DNA of 64,000 nt from JAAXHH01 sp965225915 (GTDB lineage: Bacteria > JAAXHH01). The notes under the pieces were generated by a model. That model was not told the DNA's origin. It did not search any database and worked only from the letters and a program-made list of their open reading frames with translations. Both the position numbers and the translations under genes were made by a program. Position 1 is the first letter of the stretch. Every line of letters starts with the position of its first letter. The stretch spans positions 2,852,001 to 2,916,000 of the forward strand of contig OZ245326.1 of NCBI GenBank assembly GCA_965225915.1, written 5' to 3'. Below are positions 52,336 through 61,436 of this stretch, one piece after another.

Positions 52336-53496
52336 CTACCCGGCAATTAACTTTTTCCGGCAATACGCCCTCGTCCACTGGTCCGCCGCCACGATGGATT
52401 CCAGCGTGACGGGATCAGAGCGGTCCGGCGCAGCCATGTGCCGTTCCATGGCATCGGCGATGATGCGCGGTATGTCGGTAAACCCTATCCGCTGCTGCAG
52501 GAAGGCCTCGACGGCCATTTCGTCGGCCGTGCTCAACACGGCGGGCAAAGTGGTTCCCATGCGGCTGGCCTCGTAGGCGAGCCGTAGACAGGGGAACGTC
52601 TTTTCGTCCGGCGGTTCGAGGGTAAGGAACCAGTTCCGCGTGGTGTCGAAACGGGGCCAGGGGGATTTCAGGCGTTCCGGGTACGCGAGGGCATACTGGA
52701 TGGGAATACGCATGTCGGTCGGGCCCAACTGGGCCAGCAGAGATCCGTCCACCATTTCAACCATGGAGTGGATGATGGACTGCGGATGGATCACCACGTC
52801 GATCTTCGACACGGGGAGATCGAAAAGCCAATGGGCTTCGATGACCTCGAATCCCTTGTTCATGAGCGTCGCAGAATCGATCGTGACCTTACGGCCCATG
52901 TTCCACGTCGGATGGTTCAGCGCGTCCTTCGACGACATCTGTTTCAGTTCTTCCGGTTTGATGCTGCGGAACGGCCCGCCTGAAGCCGTCAGGATCACGC
53001 GTTCGATCCGATCCGGGTCCTGTCCGGCCAGGCACTGGTGAACCGCGCAATGTTCGCTGTCAACGGGCAGGATATCCACACCGTGACGTCGCGCCGATTC
53101 CATGATGATCTCTCCGGCCATGACCAGGATCTCCTTGTTGGCCAGACCGACGGTCTTGCCCGCCTCGATCGCCTTCAGCGTGGGGACCAGCCCCGCGCTA
53201 CCCGGAAGGGCGCTGATGACCATGTCCACGTCGGGGTGGGTAACCGCTTCGATCAATCCTTCCACGCCGGCGTGGATCGATGGAGTGCCGGCCCCGCAGG
53301 AGAGCTCGCCGGCCCGGTCCACATCGTTGACGGCTACCATGCGGGGGGCGAACCTCGCGACCTGCGGCTCCAGCAGATCGATCCGGGTATTGACGGTCAG
53401 GCTGTGGGCCGAATACCGGTCCGGAAACGCCGCGATGACATCCAGCGTCTGCGTGCCGACGGAACCGGTCGAACCCAAGATGGCGATGCGCTTCAT
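52336..53496 (-). CDS. dxr: 1-deoxy-D-xylulose 5-phosphate reductoisomerase
   Basis: 386 residues from ATG 53496, the normal family length; an open frame upstream is ignored. NADPH loop ILGSTGSVGTQTLDV; metal site in LPVDSEHCAVHQCL; also ILTASGGPFRS, MGRKVTIDSATLMNKGFEVI and HPQSIIHSMVEMVDGS. It catalyses the second step of the MEP isoprenoid pathway and feeds UppS, encoded two genes away. Confidence 0.96.
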   Translation of the reverse strand: MKRIAILGSTGSVGTQTLDVIAAFPDRYSAHSLTVNTRIDLLEPQVARFAPRMVAVNDVDRAGELSCGAGTPSIHAGVEGLIEAVTHPDVDMVISALPGSAGLVPTLKAIEAGKTVGLANKEILVMAGEIIMESARRHGVDILPVDSEHCAVHQCLAGQDPDRIERVILTASGGPFRSIKPEELKQMSSKDALNHPTWNMGRKVTIDSATLMNKGFEVIEAHWLFDLPVSKIDVVIHPQSIIHSMVEMVDGSLLAQLGPTDMRIPIQYALAYPERLKSPWPRFDTTRNWFLTLEPPDEKTFPCLRLAYEASRMGTTLPAVLSTADEMAVEAFLQQRIGFTDIPRIIADAMERHMAAPDRSDPVTLESIVAADQWTRAYCRKKLIAG

Positions 53497-53522
53497 GGTT
53501 TCCAAATCCTCCGCCAGAAATC

Positions 53523-54365
53523 TCAACCAACCACGAAGGCCAGGTAGTAGTACACGAAGGGCGCCGCGAAGAACACGCTGTCGAACCGGTCGAGAACGCC
53601 ACCGTGGCCCGGGATGAGATTGGAGGAATCCTTCAGCCCCGCGTCCCGTTTCACAAGGGATTCGGCGAGGTCTCCGACCTGGGCAACGATGCCGCCCACC
53701 CCGCCCAGGACTACGCAATGCATTGGAGTCAGAAAGGGAAACAGCGTGAACCGCAGCACGAACATGAAGATCACGGCGCCGAACAGTCCCCCGACGGTGC
53801 CTTCTATGGTCTTGCCCGCGCTGACGCGGGACAGCAACAAGTGGCGTCCCAGCAGCCTTCCCGAAAAATAAGCGAAGGCGTCGTAGGACCAGGGTATGGC
53901 GAAAGCGAGCAGAACCGGCGCCATGATCCGGTCTCCCCACTTCACAACGGTCGGATCATCGATCGGCCACGTACCAAGCAGGATGAGGTGACTGCCCAGA
54001 AGACCGATATAGAGTACGCCGAAAACCGTGGCGGCCACGTTTTGCCAGGGGGAACTCGGGCTTTTTCTACAGACCTCCGCGGCGGCGGTCAGGAGTACGA
54101 GGGCCGTGAGGATCAGCGGGACGTGGTTGCCCGCCTCCAGCCAGGCGTCGAGACAGAGGAAAAAAGCCGCGGGTATGCCGATGTACCAGTTGGGCTGTAC
54201 GTCTTTGGCCGCGGAGATCCAATGGTATTCACGCAGGCCGAAAAGCACGACGAGGGTGACGAAAACGAACAGGCTCGCTCCGGCAATCCAGCAGAGAAGT
54301 ACGATGCACGGAACGAACACCACACCCACTATGACACGGATCCACGTCTCCGTGAAGGCCGCCAT
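53523..54365 (-). CDS. cdsA: Phosphatidate cytidylyltransferase
   Basis: 280 residues, about eight transmembrane segments. The CDP-diglyceride synthetase signature is seen near the C-terminus: SRVSAGKTIEGTVGGLFGAV followed by GGIVAQVGDLAESLVKRDAG and KDSSNLIPGHGGVLDRFDS with the metal-binding Asp residues. It forms CDP-diacylglycerol, precursor of membrane phospholipids. It sits between uppS and dxr with short gaps. Confidence 0.95.
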   Translation of the reverse strand: MAAFTETWIRVIVGVVFVPCIVLLCWIAGASLFVFVTLVVLFGLREYHWISAAKDVQPNWYIGIPAAFFLCLDAWLEAGNHVPLILTALVLLTAAAEVCRKSPSSPWQNVAATVFGVLYIGLLGSHLILLGTWPIDDPTVVKWGDRIMAPVLLAFAIPWSYDAFAYFSGRLLGRHLLLSRVSAGKTIEGTVGGLFGAVIFMFVLRFTLFPFLTPMHCVVLGGVGGIVAQVGDLAESLVKRDAGLKDSSNLIPGHGGVLDRFDSVFFAAPFVYYYLAFVVG

Positions 54366-54379
54366 GGAGAATCACTCCG

Positions 54380-55156
54380 TTACGTGATGTGAGACGAGAC
54401 CTGTTCGCCGGTTCTACCGAAACGGCGTTCCCTTGACTGATAGTCCCTGATGGCCCCGATGAAATGGTTGCGCGAGAAGTCGGGCCAAAGGACCTGAGAA
54501 ACCAGGATCTCGGTATAGGCCAGTTGATAGAGCAGGAAGTTGCTGATCCGCATCTCTCCACTGGTCCGGATCAACAGGTCGGGGTCCGGCAGGTTCTCCG
54601 TGTACAGGTAGGACGCGAAAAGCGATTCGTCGATCGCTTCGGGATTCAACTTGCCGGCCTGGACGTCCATGGCGATACATTGAGCGGCTTCGACGATCTC
54701 CTGCCTGCCGCCGTAATTCAGGGCGAAATTCAATAGCAGGTGGCCGTTACCAGCCGTTTGCTCCATGATCTGGCGAATCACCTGCCGGTTGGTTTCCGGC
54801 AGTTCGTCCCACCTGCCCAGAAAGGAGACTCGGATTCCTTGTTCGCTGGCTTCATCGAAGGCGCCACGGAGTGATTCGACGATCAATCGCATGATCGCGG
54901 CGACTTCGCGCTTGGGGCGATTCCAGTTTTCAGTGGAAAACCCGAAGAACGTGAGGATTCCGACGCCGATTTCCCCGGCGCACCGGATCATCTCACGGAC
55001 GGACTCTACGCCCGCGGAATGTCCCTCGTCCCGCGCAAGCCCCTTCTTCTTCGCCCACCGCCCGTTGCCGTCCATGATGAACGCGATGTGGCGGGGCATG
55101 CGCTCAGGGTCCAATCCTTCTGAGACCGCCCGCTCTTTCTGTGCGTCGCGACCCAC
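54380..55156 (-). CDS. uppS: Isoprenyl transferase (undecaprenyl diphosphate synthase)
   Basis: 258 residues from GTG 55156; the conserved domain starts at PRHIAFIMDGNGRWAKKKGL with the catalytic Asp. Further motifs: FFGFSTENWNRPKREVAAIM, LNFALNYGGRQEIVEA, DLLIRTSGEMRISNFLLYQL and AYTEI. It makes the C55 lipid carrier for peptidoglycan. ATG 55099 would also give a complete enzyme. Confidence 0.95.
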   Translation of the reverse strand: MGRDAQKERAVSEGLDPERMPRHIAFIMDGNGRWAKKKGLARDEGHSAGVESVREMIRCAGEIGVGILTFFGFSTENWNRPKREVAAIMRLIVESLRGAFDEASEQGIRVSFLGRWDELPETNRQVIRQIMEQTAGNGHLLLNFALNYGGRQEIVEAAQCIAMDVQAGKLNPEAIDESLFASYLYTENLPDPDLLIRTSGEMRISNFLLYQLAYTEILVSQVLWPDFSRNHFIGAIRDYQSRERRFGRTGEQVSSHIT

Positions 55157-55209
55157 GTCAGCCCCCGTGTTCCAGCCGGCGAGTATGGACCCGGATGACC
55201 GGCTTCCGC

Positions 55210-55770
55210 CTAAATCTCCAGGATTTCCTTTTCTTTTACCGATATCGCGCTGTCGATGGAGGAGGTATGCTGGTCGGTGAGATCCTGAATGGTCTTCTGA
55301 TGCCGTTTGCTTTCGTCTTCCGATATCCGGTGGGCTTTTTCTTCGGCCTTGACGCGTTCGTTCATCTCCCTGCGGATGTTCCGGATTCCAACCTTACCGT
55401 TCTCTCCGATTTTCTTGATCAGCTTCACGTATTCGAGCCGGCGCTCTTCGGTCAGCGAAGGAACTGGCAGGTGGATTACGTTACCGTCGGAATTGGGCAT
55501 CAGTCCCAGGTCGGAGGTCTGGATGGCCCGGACTAATTCGGGAATCATCTGCTTGTCCCACGGCTGGATCGAAATCGTGCGCGCGTCCGGCGTGTTTATG
55601 TTAGCGACCTGGTTTATGGGCGTCATGGTCCCGTAGGCTTCGATCTGGATATTGTTCAGCAACGCAGGATTGGCCCGGCCGGCGCGGACACCGGCGAGTT
55701 CCATGCGAAGCACCTCAACGGACTGATCCATTTTCCGACTGGCTTCTTTTAATATCTCTTTCGCTTCCAC
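55210..55770 (-). CDS. frr: Ribosome recycling factor
   Basis: About 186 residues from GTG 55770 (GAGGTG just upstream), which matches the usual 185; an ATG at 55788 would add six residues. Motifs: LRMELAGVRAGRANPALLNN, INTPDARTISIQPWDK, MPNSDGNVIHLPVPSLTEER and IRREMNERVKAEEK. It splits post-termination ribosomes with EF-G. pyrH, which normally lies between tsf and frr, is absent. Confidence 0.95.
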   Translation of the reverse strand: MEAKEILKEASRKMDQSVEVLRMELAGVRAGRANPALLNNIQIEAYGTMTPINQVANINTPDARTISIQPWDKQMIPELVRAIQTSDLGLMPNSDGNVIHLPVPSLTEERRLEYVKLIKKIGENGKVGIRNIRREMNERVKAEEKAHRISEDESKRHQKTIQDLTDQHTSSIDSAISVKEKEILEI

Positions 55771-55832
55771 GATACACCTCGTTGGCATCGGATAAACCGG
55801 TATCGATCAAACCGGCTGGGGTGTTCGGCGCG

Positions 55833-56429
55833 CTATTCTCCGCCCAGTTCGTACCGGACGAACCGCCTTACCATGATGTTTTCACCCAGCGTGGCTACCG
55901 CCTCCGTGATTAGGTCCCGCACCGTCTTGTCGGTATCCCGGATGAATGTCTGTTCCAACAGGCAGTTCTCCTGGTTGAATTTGTCGATCCTGCCCTGGAC
56001 GATCCGGTCGATGATGTGATCGGGCTTGCCCTCGTTCCGGGCCTGGTTCCGGTAGATCTCCCGCTCCTGGTCCAGGACGGACTCGTCAATCTGTTCCCGG
56101 TCCACGGCGAGGGGACGTGTGGCCGCTACCTGCATGGCGATATCGCGGGCCAGATTCTGAAAGGAATCGTTCCGGGCGACAAAATCGGTTTCACAGTTGA
56201 TCTCGACCATGGTGGCGATGCGGCTGCCAGGATGGATGTAGGTATGGATGATTCCTTCTTTCGCTTCCCGGCTGCTTTTCTTCGAAGCCGCCATGATGCC
56301 CTTTTCACGCAGTAGCGTAACCGCCTTTTCGATACTGCCTTCGGACTCTTCGAGTGCCCGCTTGCAGTCCATCATTCCGGCCCCGGTCTGATTCCTCAAT
56401 GTCTTCACGTCGCTTGCTGATATAGTCAT
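55833..56429 (-). CDS. tsf: Translation elongation factor Ts (short form)
   Basis: 198 residues: the N-terminal UBA-like domain (VKTLRNQTGAGMMDCKRALE) and core domain with TDFVARNDSFQNLARDIAMQ. This is the short one-core form known from Thermus and cyanobacteria, not the 280-residue E. coli type. It regenerates EF-Tu-GTP. It starts at ATG 56429, downstream of rpsB. Confidence 0.95.
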   Translation of the reverse strand: MTISASDVKTLRNQTGAGMMDCKRALEESEGSIEKAVTLLREKGIMAASKKSSREAKEGIIHTYIHPGSRIATMVEINCETDFVARNDSFQNLARDIAMQVAATRPLAVDREQIDESVLDQEREIYRNQARNEGKPDHIIDRIVQGRIDKFNQENCLLEQTFIRDTDKTVRDLITEAVATLGENIMVRRFVRYELGGE

Positions 56430-56499
56430 AAATTCGAAAAAATCTTAGCGAAAGTCGATCATCCGCTACGGCCGCCTTTCTCCGGCCACGAATCCGGGC

Positions 56500-57240
56500 T
56501 TACGCCTGCACTTCGACTTCTTCGACCGGCATTTCATCCGACGGAACGGCCCGGCCGGAATTACGCAGCCCGTCCTCGACAGCGCTCGCCACGGCTTCCG
56601 TGATGAGACTGATGGAACGAAGGGCGTCGTCGTTACCGGGTATGGGATAGTCGATCAGATCGGGATCGCAGTTCGTATCGAGGATGCTGACGATGGGGAT
56701 CTCCAGGGTATTTGCCTCCGCGACGGCAATACGCTCCTTGCGGGCGTCCACCACGAAAATGAAACCGGGCAAGTCACGCATGTCACGAATTCCGCCAAGG
56801 ACCTTCTGCAGGCGCTCGCGCTCTTTTTCCAGCCTCGCGGCTTCCTTTTTCGTCAGCGCTTCCATGGTGCCGTGTTCTTTCATCTTTTCGAGTTCTTCCA
56901 GCCGCTTGACGCTGGTCTGTATCGTCTGGAAGTTCGTAAGCATGCCACCGAGCCAGCGCTCCGCGACGTAGAACATACCGCACCGCTGCGCCATTTCGAT
57001 GATGACGGGACGGGCCTGCTTCTTCGTACCCACGAAGAGCACGGATTGGCCGTTCTCGACGGCCGTGCGTACGGCGTTGTACGCGATTTCGATCTGGCTG
57101 AGCGTCTTCTTCAGGTCGATGATGTATATATTGTTGCGCTCCGCGAAAATGAACTGTTTCATCTTCGGGTTCCAGCGCCGGGTCTGGTGACCGAAGTGAA
57201 CGCCTGCGCCCAGCAGGTCTTGTATGGTCGGTATACCCAT
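56500..57240 (-). CDS. rpsB: 30S ribosomal protein S2
   Basis: 246 residues: LLGAGVHFGHQTRRWNPKMK, FAERNNIYIIDLKKTLSQIE, VLFVGTKKQARPVIIEMAQR, RWLGGMLTNFQTI and a long C-terminal coiled coil, with DTNCDPDLIDYPIPGNDDA. It begins 53 bp after rpsI on the same strand. Confidence 0.97.
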   Translation of the reverse strand: MGIPTIQDLLGAGVHFGHQTRRWNPKMKQFIFAERNNIYIIDLKKTLSQIEIAYNAVRTAVENGQSVLFVGTKKQARPVIIEMAQRCGMFYVAERWLGGMLTNFQTIQTSVKRLEELEKMKEHGTMEALTKKEAARLEKERERLQKVLGGIRDMRDLPGFIFVVDARKERIAVAEANTLEIPIVSILDTNCDPDLIDYPIPGNDDALRSISLITEAVASAVEDGLRNSGRAVPSDEMPVEEVEVQA

Positions 57241-57293
57241 TGGCGGTCCTAATCTCCTTGTCTGGCAGGCAGGTTACGCCTGCATCCTGTGTA

Positions 57294-57698
57294 TTAGCGC
57301 TTCGAGAACTGGAACCGCTTCCGCGCACCGGCCAGTCCGTATTTCTTGCGTTCCGTTATGCGTGAATCCCGCGTCAGCATGCCCGCTTTGCGCAGCGGGG
57401 CTTGCAGGCTTTCGTCCATGTCCTTCAGCGCCCTCGCGATACCAAGCCTCAATGCGCCAGCCTGGCCGGACTTTCCGCCGCCGAAGGTCCGGGCAAACAC
57501 GACCACGCTGTCATTCATTTCTGTGAGCACCAGGGGTTCCTCGATCGCGGCGACGAGACCGGGACGATCGAAGTAGTCGAGAAACGGTTTGTCGTTGACC
57601 ACGTGGTTTGCGCCATCCTTCTTCGTCCGCAGCCAGACTTTGGCAATTGCGCGCTTCCTTCTGCCCACCGCGTGGTGTCCATGGGTATCCGAATTCAT
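57294..57698 (-). CDS. rpsI: 30S ribosomal protein S9
   Basis: 134 residues. AVGRRKRAIAKVWLR near the N-terminus, FGGGKSGQAGALRLGIARAL in the middle and the conserved C-terminal DSRITERKKYGLAGARKRFQ with terminal FSKR, which contacts P-site tRNA. It follows rplM after 15 bp, the usual pairing. Confidence 0.97.
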   Translation of the reverse strand: MNSDTHGHHAVGRRKRAIAKVWLRTKKDGANHVVNDKPFLDYFDRPGLVAAIEEPLVLTEMNDSVVVFARTFGGGKSGQAGALRLGIARALKDMDESLQAPLRKAGMLTRDSRITERKKYGLAGARKRFQFSKR

Positions 57699-57713
57699 GC
57701 TTCGTAACTCTCC

Positions 57714-58142
57714 TTATATATCCAGCGCGACCGGTTTCTGGGCGCTATGTGGGTGTCCCGCGCCGGAGTACACGCGGAGTTTACGAAAAACCTGGCGACC
57801 AAGCGCGTTGTGCGGCAGCATGCCCTTGATGGCCATGCGCAGCACGCGATCGGGATGCCGGGCAGCCATGCGTTCATAGCTGACCGCCTTCAAACCGCCG
57901 GGATAACCGCTGTGGCGGTAGTAAATCTTGTTCTGGGCCTTCTTGCCGGTCAGCACCACTTTTTCCGCGTTGATGACGATGACGTGGTCGCCGGTGTCGA
58001 GGTGCGGCGAGTAGATCGGCTTGTGCTTTCCGCGCAGGATTTGGGCCACTTCGCTGGCCAGTCTGCCCAGCACCTTTCCGCTGGCGTCCACGACGTGCCA
58101 GTCACGCTGCAGGTCTTCCTTTTTTACCGTCGGTGTCTTCAT
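57714..58142 (-). CDS. rplM: 50S ribosomal protein L13
   Basis: 142 residues from ATG 58142, the exact family length. Motifs: WHVVDASGKVLGRLASEVAQ, LRGKHKPIYSPHLDTGDHVI and YYRHSGYPGGLKAVSYERM, ending GHPHSAQKPVALDI. First gene of the rplM-rpsI-rpsB-tsf-frr run. The start lies in a short gap after mtnA. Confidence 0.97.
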   Translation of the reverse strand: MKTPTVKKEDLQRDWHVVDASGKVLGRLASEVAQILRGKHKPIYSPHLDTGDHVIVINAEKVVLTGKKAQNKIYYRHSGYPGGLKAVSYERMAARHPDRVLRMAIKGMLPHNALGRQVFRKLRVYSGAGHPHSAQKPVALDI

Positions 58143-58159
58143 GAATTGTAAACGCTCCT

Positions 58160-59230
58160 TTACCCGGAAACGGCCGGTTCCCATACCTGGTGTGACATCG
58201 CGGCGAGACTTTCGGTGTACGGCTGCCTGGCTACACCGCGTTCCGTGATGATTGCAGAAACGTAACGGGACGGGGTTACGTCGAATGCGGGATTGTAAAC
58301 CTCCACCTCCTCGGGCGCGGTACGTCCGCCCGGCCCCTGGCTGATTTCGGCGGCTTCGCGTTCCTCGATCGGGATCTCATGGCCCGTTTCGATGGACAGG
58401 TCTATCGAAGAGAAAGGCGCCGCCACGTAAAAGGGTACGTCGTGCGCGTCAGCCAGCACGGCCACGCTGTAGGTGCCGATCTTGTTGGCGACGTCACCGT
58501 TGGCGGCCACGCGGTCCGCGCCTACGATCACGCAGTCGATCCGGCCTTCCTTCATCACCTGGGCGGCCATGCTGTCGCAGATGAGCGTAACACCGATGCC
58601 CGCCTGCGCCAGTTCCCAGGAAGTCAGCCTGGCACCCTGAAGGACTGGCCTCGTTTCGTCCGCGTATACGTGGACCCGCTTGCCCTCGCTATGTGCCTGG
58701 TACACCACCGCGAGGGCCGTACCGACCCCCGATGTGGCCAGCGCGCCGGCGTTGCAGTGCGTGAGCACCGTCTGTCCGGACCGGAGCAGCCCGGCGCCGT
58801 GTTCACCGATCCGGCGGCACGTGTTTTCGTCTTCCGACTGTATCGTAAGCGCTTCCTTTAGCAGGGCTTCCTTGAGGTCCTCCACCGGTGCGTCGTGGTG
58901 TTCCCGGACAGTCCGGCGCATTCTCTCCAGGGCCCAAAACAGGTTGACCGCCGTGGGCCGCGTTGCCGCGAGGGCGTCCGAAACGGCGTCGACTTCCCGG
59001 CTGAAGGACGCGTGATCGATGGCTCCGCTGTGCTGAACCCCGACGACGACCCCGTAAGCGGCGGCGACGCCGATGGCAGGCGCGCCGCGTACTTTCAGGC
59101 GCTTGATGGCTTCCACCACGGCCTGGAGATCCCGGCAGGTCTCGTATGCCACTTCGCCGGGCAGCCGCGTCTGGTCAAGCAGTACCAGGGCCTCTTCGCC
59201 GCGGTCCCACCGGATGGTCGTGAAATTCAT
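58160..59230 (-). CDS. mtnA: S-methyl-5-thioribose-1-phosphate isomerase
   Basis: 356 residues. The methionine-salvage isomerase signature is complete: VRGAPAIGVAAAYGVVVG, LTHCNAGALATSGVGTAL with the catalytic Cys, ADETRPVLQGARLTSWEL and IVGADRVAANGDVANKIGTY with the catalytic Asp. It converts methylthioribose-1-phosphate to the ribulose form. A PfkB-family sugar kinase lies upstream, although the kinase for this pathway (MtnK) belongs to another family. Confidence 0.95.
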   Translation of the reverse strand: MNFTTIRWDRGEEALVLLDQTRLPGEVAYETCRDLQAVVEAIKRLKVRGAPAIGVAAAYGVVVGVQHSGAIDHASFSREVDAVSDALAATRPTAVNLFWALERMRRTVREHHDAPVEDLKEALLKEALTIQSEDENTCRRIGEHGAGLLRSGQTVLTHCNAGALATSGVGTALAVVYQAHSEGKRVHVYADETRPVLQGARLTSWELAQAGIGVTLICDSMAAQVMKEGRIDCVIVGADRVAANGDVANKIGTYSVAVLADAHDVPFYVAAPFSSIDLSIETGHEIPIEEREAAEISQGPGGRTAPEEVEVYNPAFDVTPSRYVSAIITERGVARQPYTESLAAMSHQVWEPAVSG

Positions 59231-59261
59231 GTCTGATCCGTCTCTTCGAACATGATGCCGG

Positions 59262-60161
59262 TCAAGGGGTAATCATCTCCATAAATCGATCGTGCCGGTC
59301 CGAAATCTCTCCCTCGGTGAGTGATTCGAGGCGCCGGACACTGAAATCTTCCACATTGAACGAAGCCATGACACTGCCGTGAATCATGGCTCGTTTCAAG
59401 GCACGGACGCCCTTATCGCCCGATTGGGCGAGATATCCCATGAAGCCACCGGCGAATGTGTCCCCCGCCCCCGTCGGATCGATCACGGAGGCTACCGGGT
59501 ACGATGGGATGGCGAAATAGGTGTCTTCGGTCCAGAGCGTCGCGCCGTGTTCTCCTCGTTTGACGACAACCGCCCGCGGGCCGAGATCCAGAATGCGGCC
59601 TGCCGCCCGCACGAGATTGTAGTCATCTGCCAGTTGACGGGCCTCCCCGTCGTTGATGATCAACACGTCCACCTGGTTCAGCGTCGACAGCAGGGACTCC
59701 CGTTTTCCGTCGATCCAGTAGTCCATCGTATCGCAGGCGACGATGCCTGAACGATTCGACTGTCTCAGCACTTCCTGCTGCACGTCCGGATCGAGATTCG
59801 CGAGAAACACATGATCGTGCTCGCGATGCCGATCCGCCAGTACGGGTCGAAAACCGGAGAACACGTTCAACTGCGTATCGATCGTACGACGGTCGTTCAT
59901 GTTGTCCGCGTATTCGCCGGCCCAGCGAAAGGACTTGCCTTCCTTCACTTCCAGGCCCGACAGGTCGACCTGCCGATTCCGCAGGAAATTCAGAGAATCA
60001 AGGGGAAAATCACGTCCCACGACGGCGATGACATCCACCGGCGCGTAGAAACCGGCGGCCGCCGAAAAGTAGGTCGCCGAACCCCCGATCGCGTCGTTCG
60101 CTTCTCCTTCCGGCGTTTTCACCGAATCAAACGCCACCGTGCCGACTACGAGTATGCCCAA
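59262..60161 (-). CDS. PfkB-family sugar/nucleoside kinase
   Basis: 299 residues with both PfkB signatures: the N-terminal GTVAFDSVKTPEGEA and AIGGSATYFSAAAG region and the C-terminal VIDPTGAGDTFAGGFMGYLA with the catalytic base Asp and anion hole. The substrate (adenosine, ribose or other sugar) cannot be fixed. It ends 31 bp before mtnA and starts 3 bp after rsfS, so it is in that transcription unit; a role in nucleoside or methylthioadenosine recycling is possible. Confidence 0.88.
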   Translation of the reverse strand: MGILVVGTVAFDSVKTPEGEANDAIGGSATYFSAAAGFYAPVDVIAVVGRDFPLDSLNFLRNRQVDLSGLEVKEGKSFRWAGEYADNMNDRRTIDTQLNVFSGFRPVLADRHREHDHVFLANLDPDVQQEVLRQSNRSGIVACDTMDYWIDGKRESLLSTLNQVDVLIINDGEARQLADDYNLVRAAGRILDLGPRAVVVKRGEHGATLWTEDTYFAIPSYPVASVIDPTGAGDTFAGGFMGYLAQSGDKGVRALKRAMIHGSVMASFNVEDFSVRRLESLTEGEISDRHDRFMEMITP

Positions 60162-60164
60162 ATC

Positions 60165-60596
60165 CTATGCCTCGAGTTCCAGTGCGTCCACCTTGTCCAC
60201 GGTGACACCCGTATCGGACTCGCGTATTATTTCACCCGTTTCCGCATCTGTTGAAACGGTGATCCTGGGCGCGTCTCCCCAGAGTCGTTCGAGACCGTAG
60301 AACGAGCGGACTTCGGCCCTGAACACGTGTATGACCACGTCCGCGTAGTCGAGCAGGACCCACCGCCAGCTTTGCTTGCCTTCCGTGTGCAGCGGTATCG
60401 TCCCACTCTCTTTGAGATCCCCCGCTATCTGCTCGACGACAGCTTTGATCTGCGGTTCGGAACCGGCCGTCCCAATGACGAAGTAATCCGTTATCGAGGA
60501 GAGTCCCCTGAGATCGATAATCATCACATCCGCCGCATTCTTGGCCAGCATGGAAAGGGTTGCCTGCTCTGCGATTTCCTGCGATGCCAACGCCAC
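60165..60596 (-). CDS. rsfS: Ribosomal silencing factor RsfS
   Basis: 143 residues (usual about 105-120, with a C-terminal extension). Motifs: VMIIDLRGLSSITDYFVIGT, IPLHTEGKQSWRWVLLDYAD and VVIHVFRAEVRSFYGLERLW. It binds L14 and keeps 50S subunits apart from 30S in starvation. It follows the LytR_C gene by 2 bp, so the two are coupled. nadD, a frequent neighbour, is not seen here. Confidence 0.94.
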   Translation of the reverse strand: MALASQEIAEQATLSMLAKNAADVMIIDLRGLSSITDYFVIGTAGSEPQIKAVVEQIAGDLKESGTIPLHTEGKQSWRWVLLDYADVVIHVFRAEVRSFYGLERLWGDAPRITVSTDAETGEIIRESDTGVTVDKVDALELEA

Positions 60597-60598
60597 GG

Positions 60599-61132
60599 TC
60601 AGTCGTTCTCCTCGTGAAACAACAGTTCGTAGTAGTCCTTGCCGATGACCACCGATACGTCCACCATGCGGTCTTCGTTACGCTGAAGAAGGACGTTATG
60701 CGTTCCCAGCGCTCCGCCGACCGCGCGGGCGGCCTCGGACGGCCCTTCCGTTCCCCTGCGGTCCAGCACGATCGTTTCGCGATACTCGAAGTGATCCGCG
60801 TTGTCGATGTTGACCACGTCGAATCCCTTATCTCTCAGGTATCTCATCGCCAACTGTCCGATTCCCCGTTCCCCGCATCCGTTAAGGACTTCCACCTGGA
60901 TTTGGAAAACCGACGGGTCTACGACCTTCTCGGCGAATGGTTCAGCGGACGAGAAGAAAGCGGACGAGGTGGCCACGGAGTAAAACAGGTAGGCGTTCAG
61001 TCCGATCAGAAGAACGATAACGCCCTCGAGCACCCGAACGCGCCCGCGATTGCCGTTCCGATTACTGCCCTGATCCTGGAACGGCCGGTTTGTCGCGGGT
61101 TTGATGACTTGTCTCGTCATGGTTGCGCCCAC
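60599..61132 (-). CDS. LytR C-terminal domain protein
   Basis: 177 residues. One transmembrane segment (about residues 33-55) is preceded by a basic N-terminus, then a periplasmic LytR_C domain: QIQVEVLNGCGERGIGQLAM and RYLRDKGFDVVNIDNADHF. Such domains occur alone or behind LytR-CpsA-Psr phosphotransferases; no catalytic LCP domain is here, so binding is more likely than catalysis. It starts at ATG 61132, with a second candidate ATG at 61120. Confidence 0.85.
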   Translation of the reverse strand: MGATMTRQVIKPATNRPFQDQGSNRNGNRGRVRVLEGVIVLLIGLNAYLFYSVATSSAFFSSAEPFAEKVVDPSVFQIQVEVLNGCGERGIGQLAMRYLRDKGFDVVNIDNADHFEYRETIVLDRRGTEGPSEAARAVGGALGTHNVLLQRNEDRMVDVSVVIGKDYYELLFHEEND

Positions 61133-61436
61133 ACGGTTCGCGTCCGGTGACCGGTCTCAGTCTGGACCGTACGACAAACGATCTTGATTTTCCAAAGAAT
61201 ACCGGGGAATGAACTAGGGAAGAACATCAGGAAGGGAAATATAGGGAGGGTACCAACAGTAACTCATTGACCAGTTCCTTTCACCATGCGATCCCCCTTT
61301 TCTACCCCGGCCTAGACACAGTTCTACCCGAGCTGACCATGCTGACCATGCTGACCTTCAAATCGAACCCAGGTTCGACAGGCGGAACTCAACTCGCTAA
61401 CCAGACCACTATATATACAGACTGAAGCAGAAGGTG
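61133..61436. other. Intergenic region with a 9-bp tandem repeat
   Basis: 304 bp between two minus-strand genes. It holds CTGACCATG repeated at 61333-61341 and 61342-61350 with a partial third copy, and AT-rich stretches near 61225-61250. It presumably carries the promoter for the LytR_C-rsfS-PfkB-mtnA unit. No terminator or RNA was recognised. Confidence 0.5.

Noticed and set aside
53497..53940. N-terminal extension of the dxr frame
   Set aside because: It overlaps cdsA on the same strand and is not similar to any part of the reductoisomerase; the normal start is at 53496.
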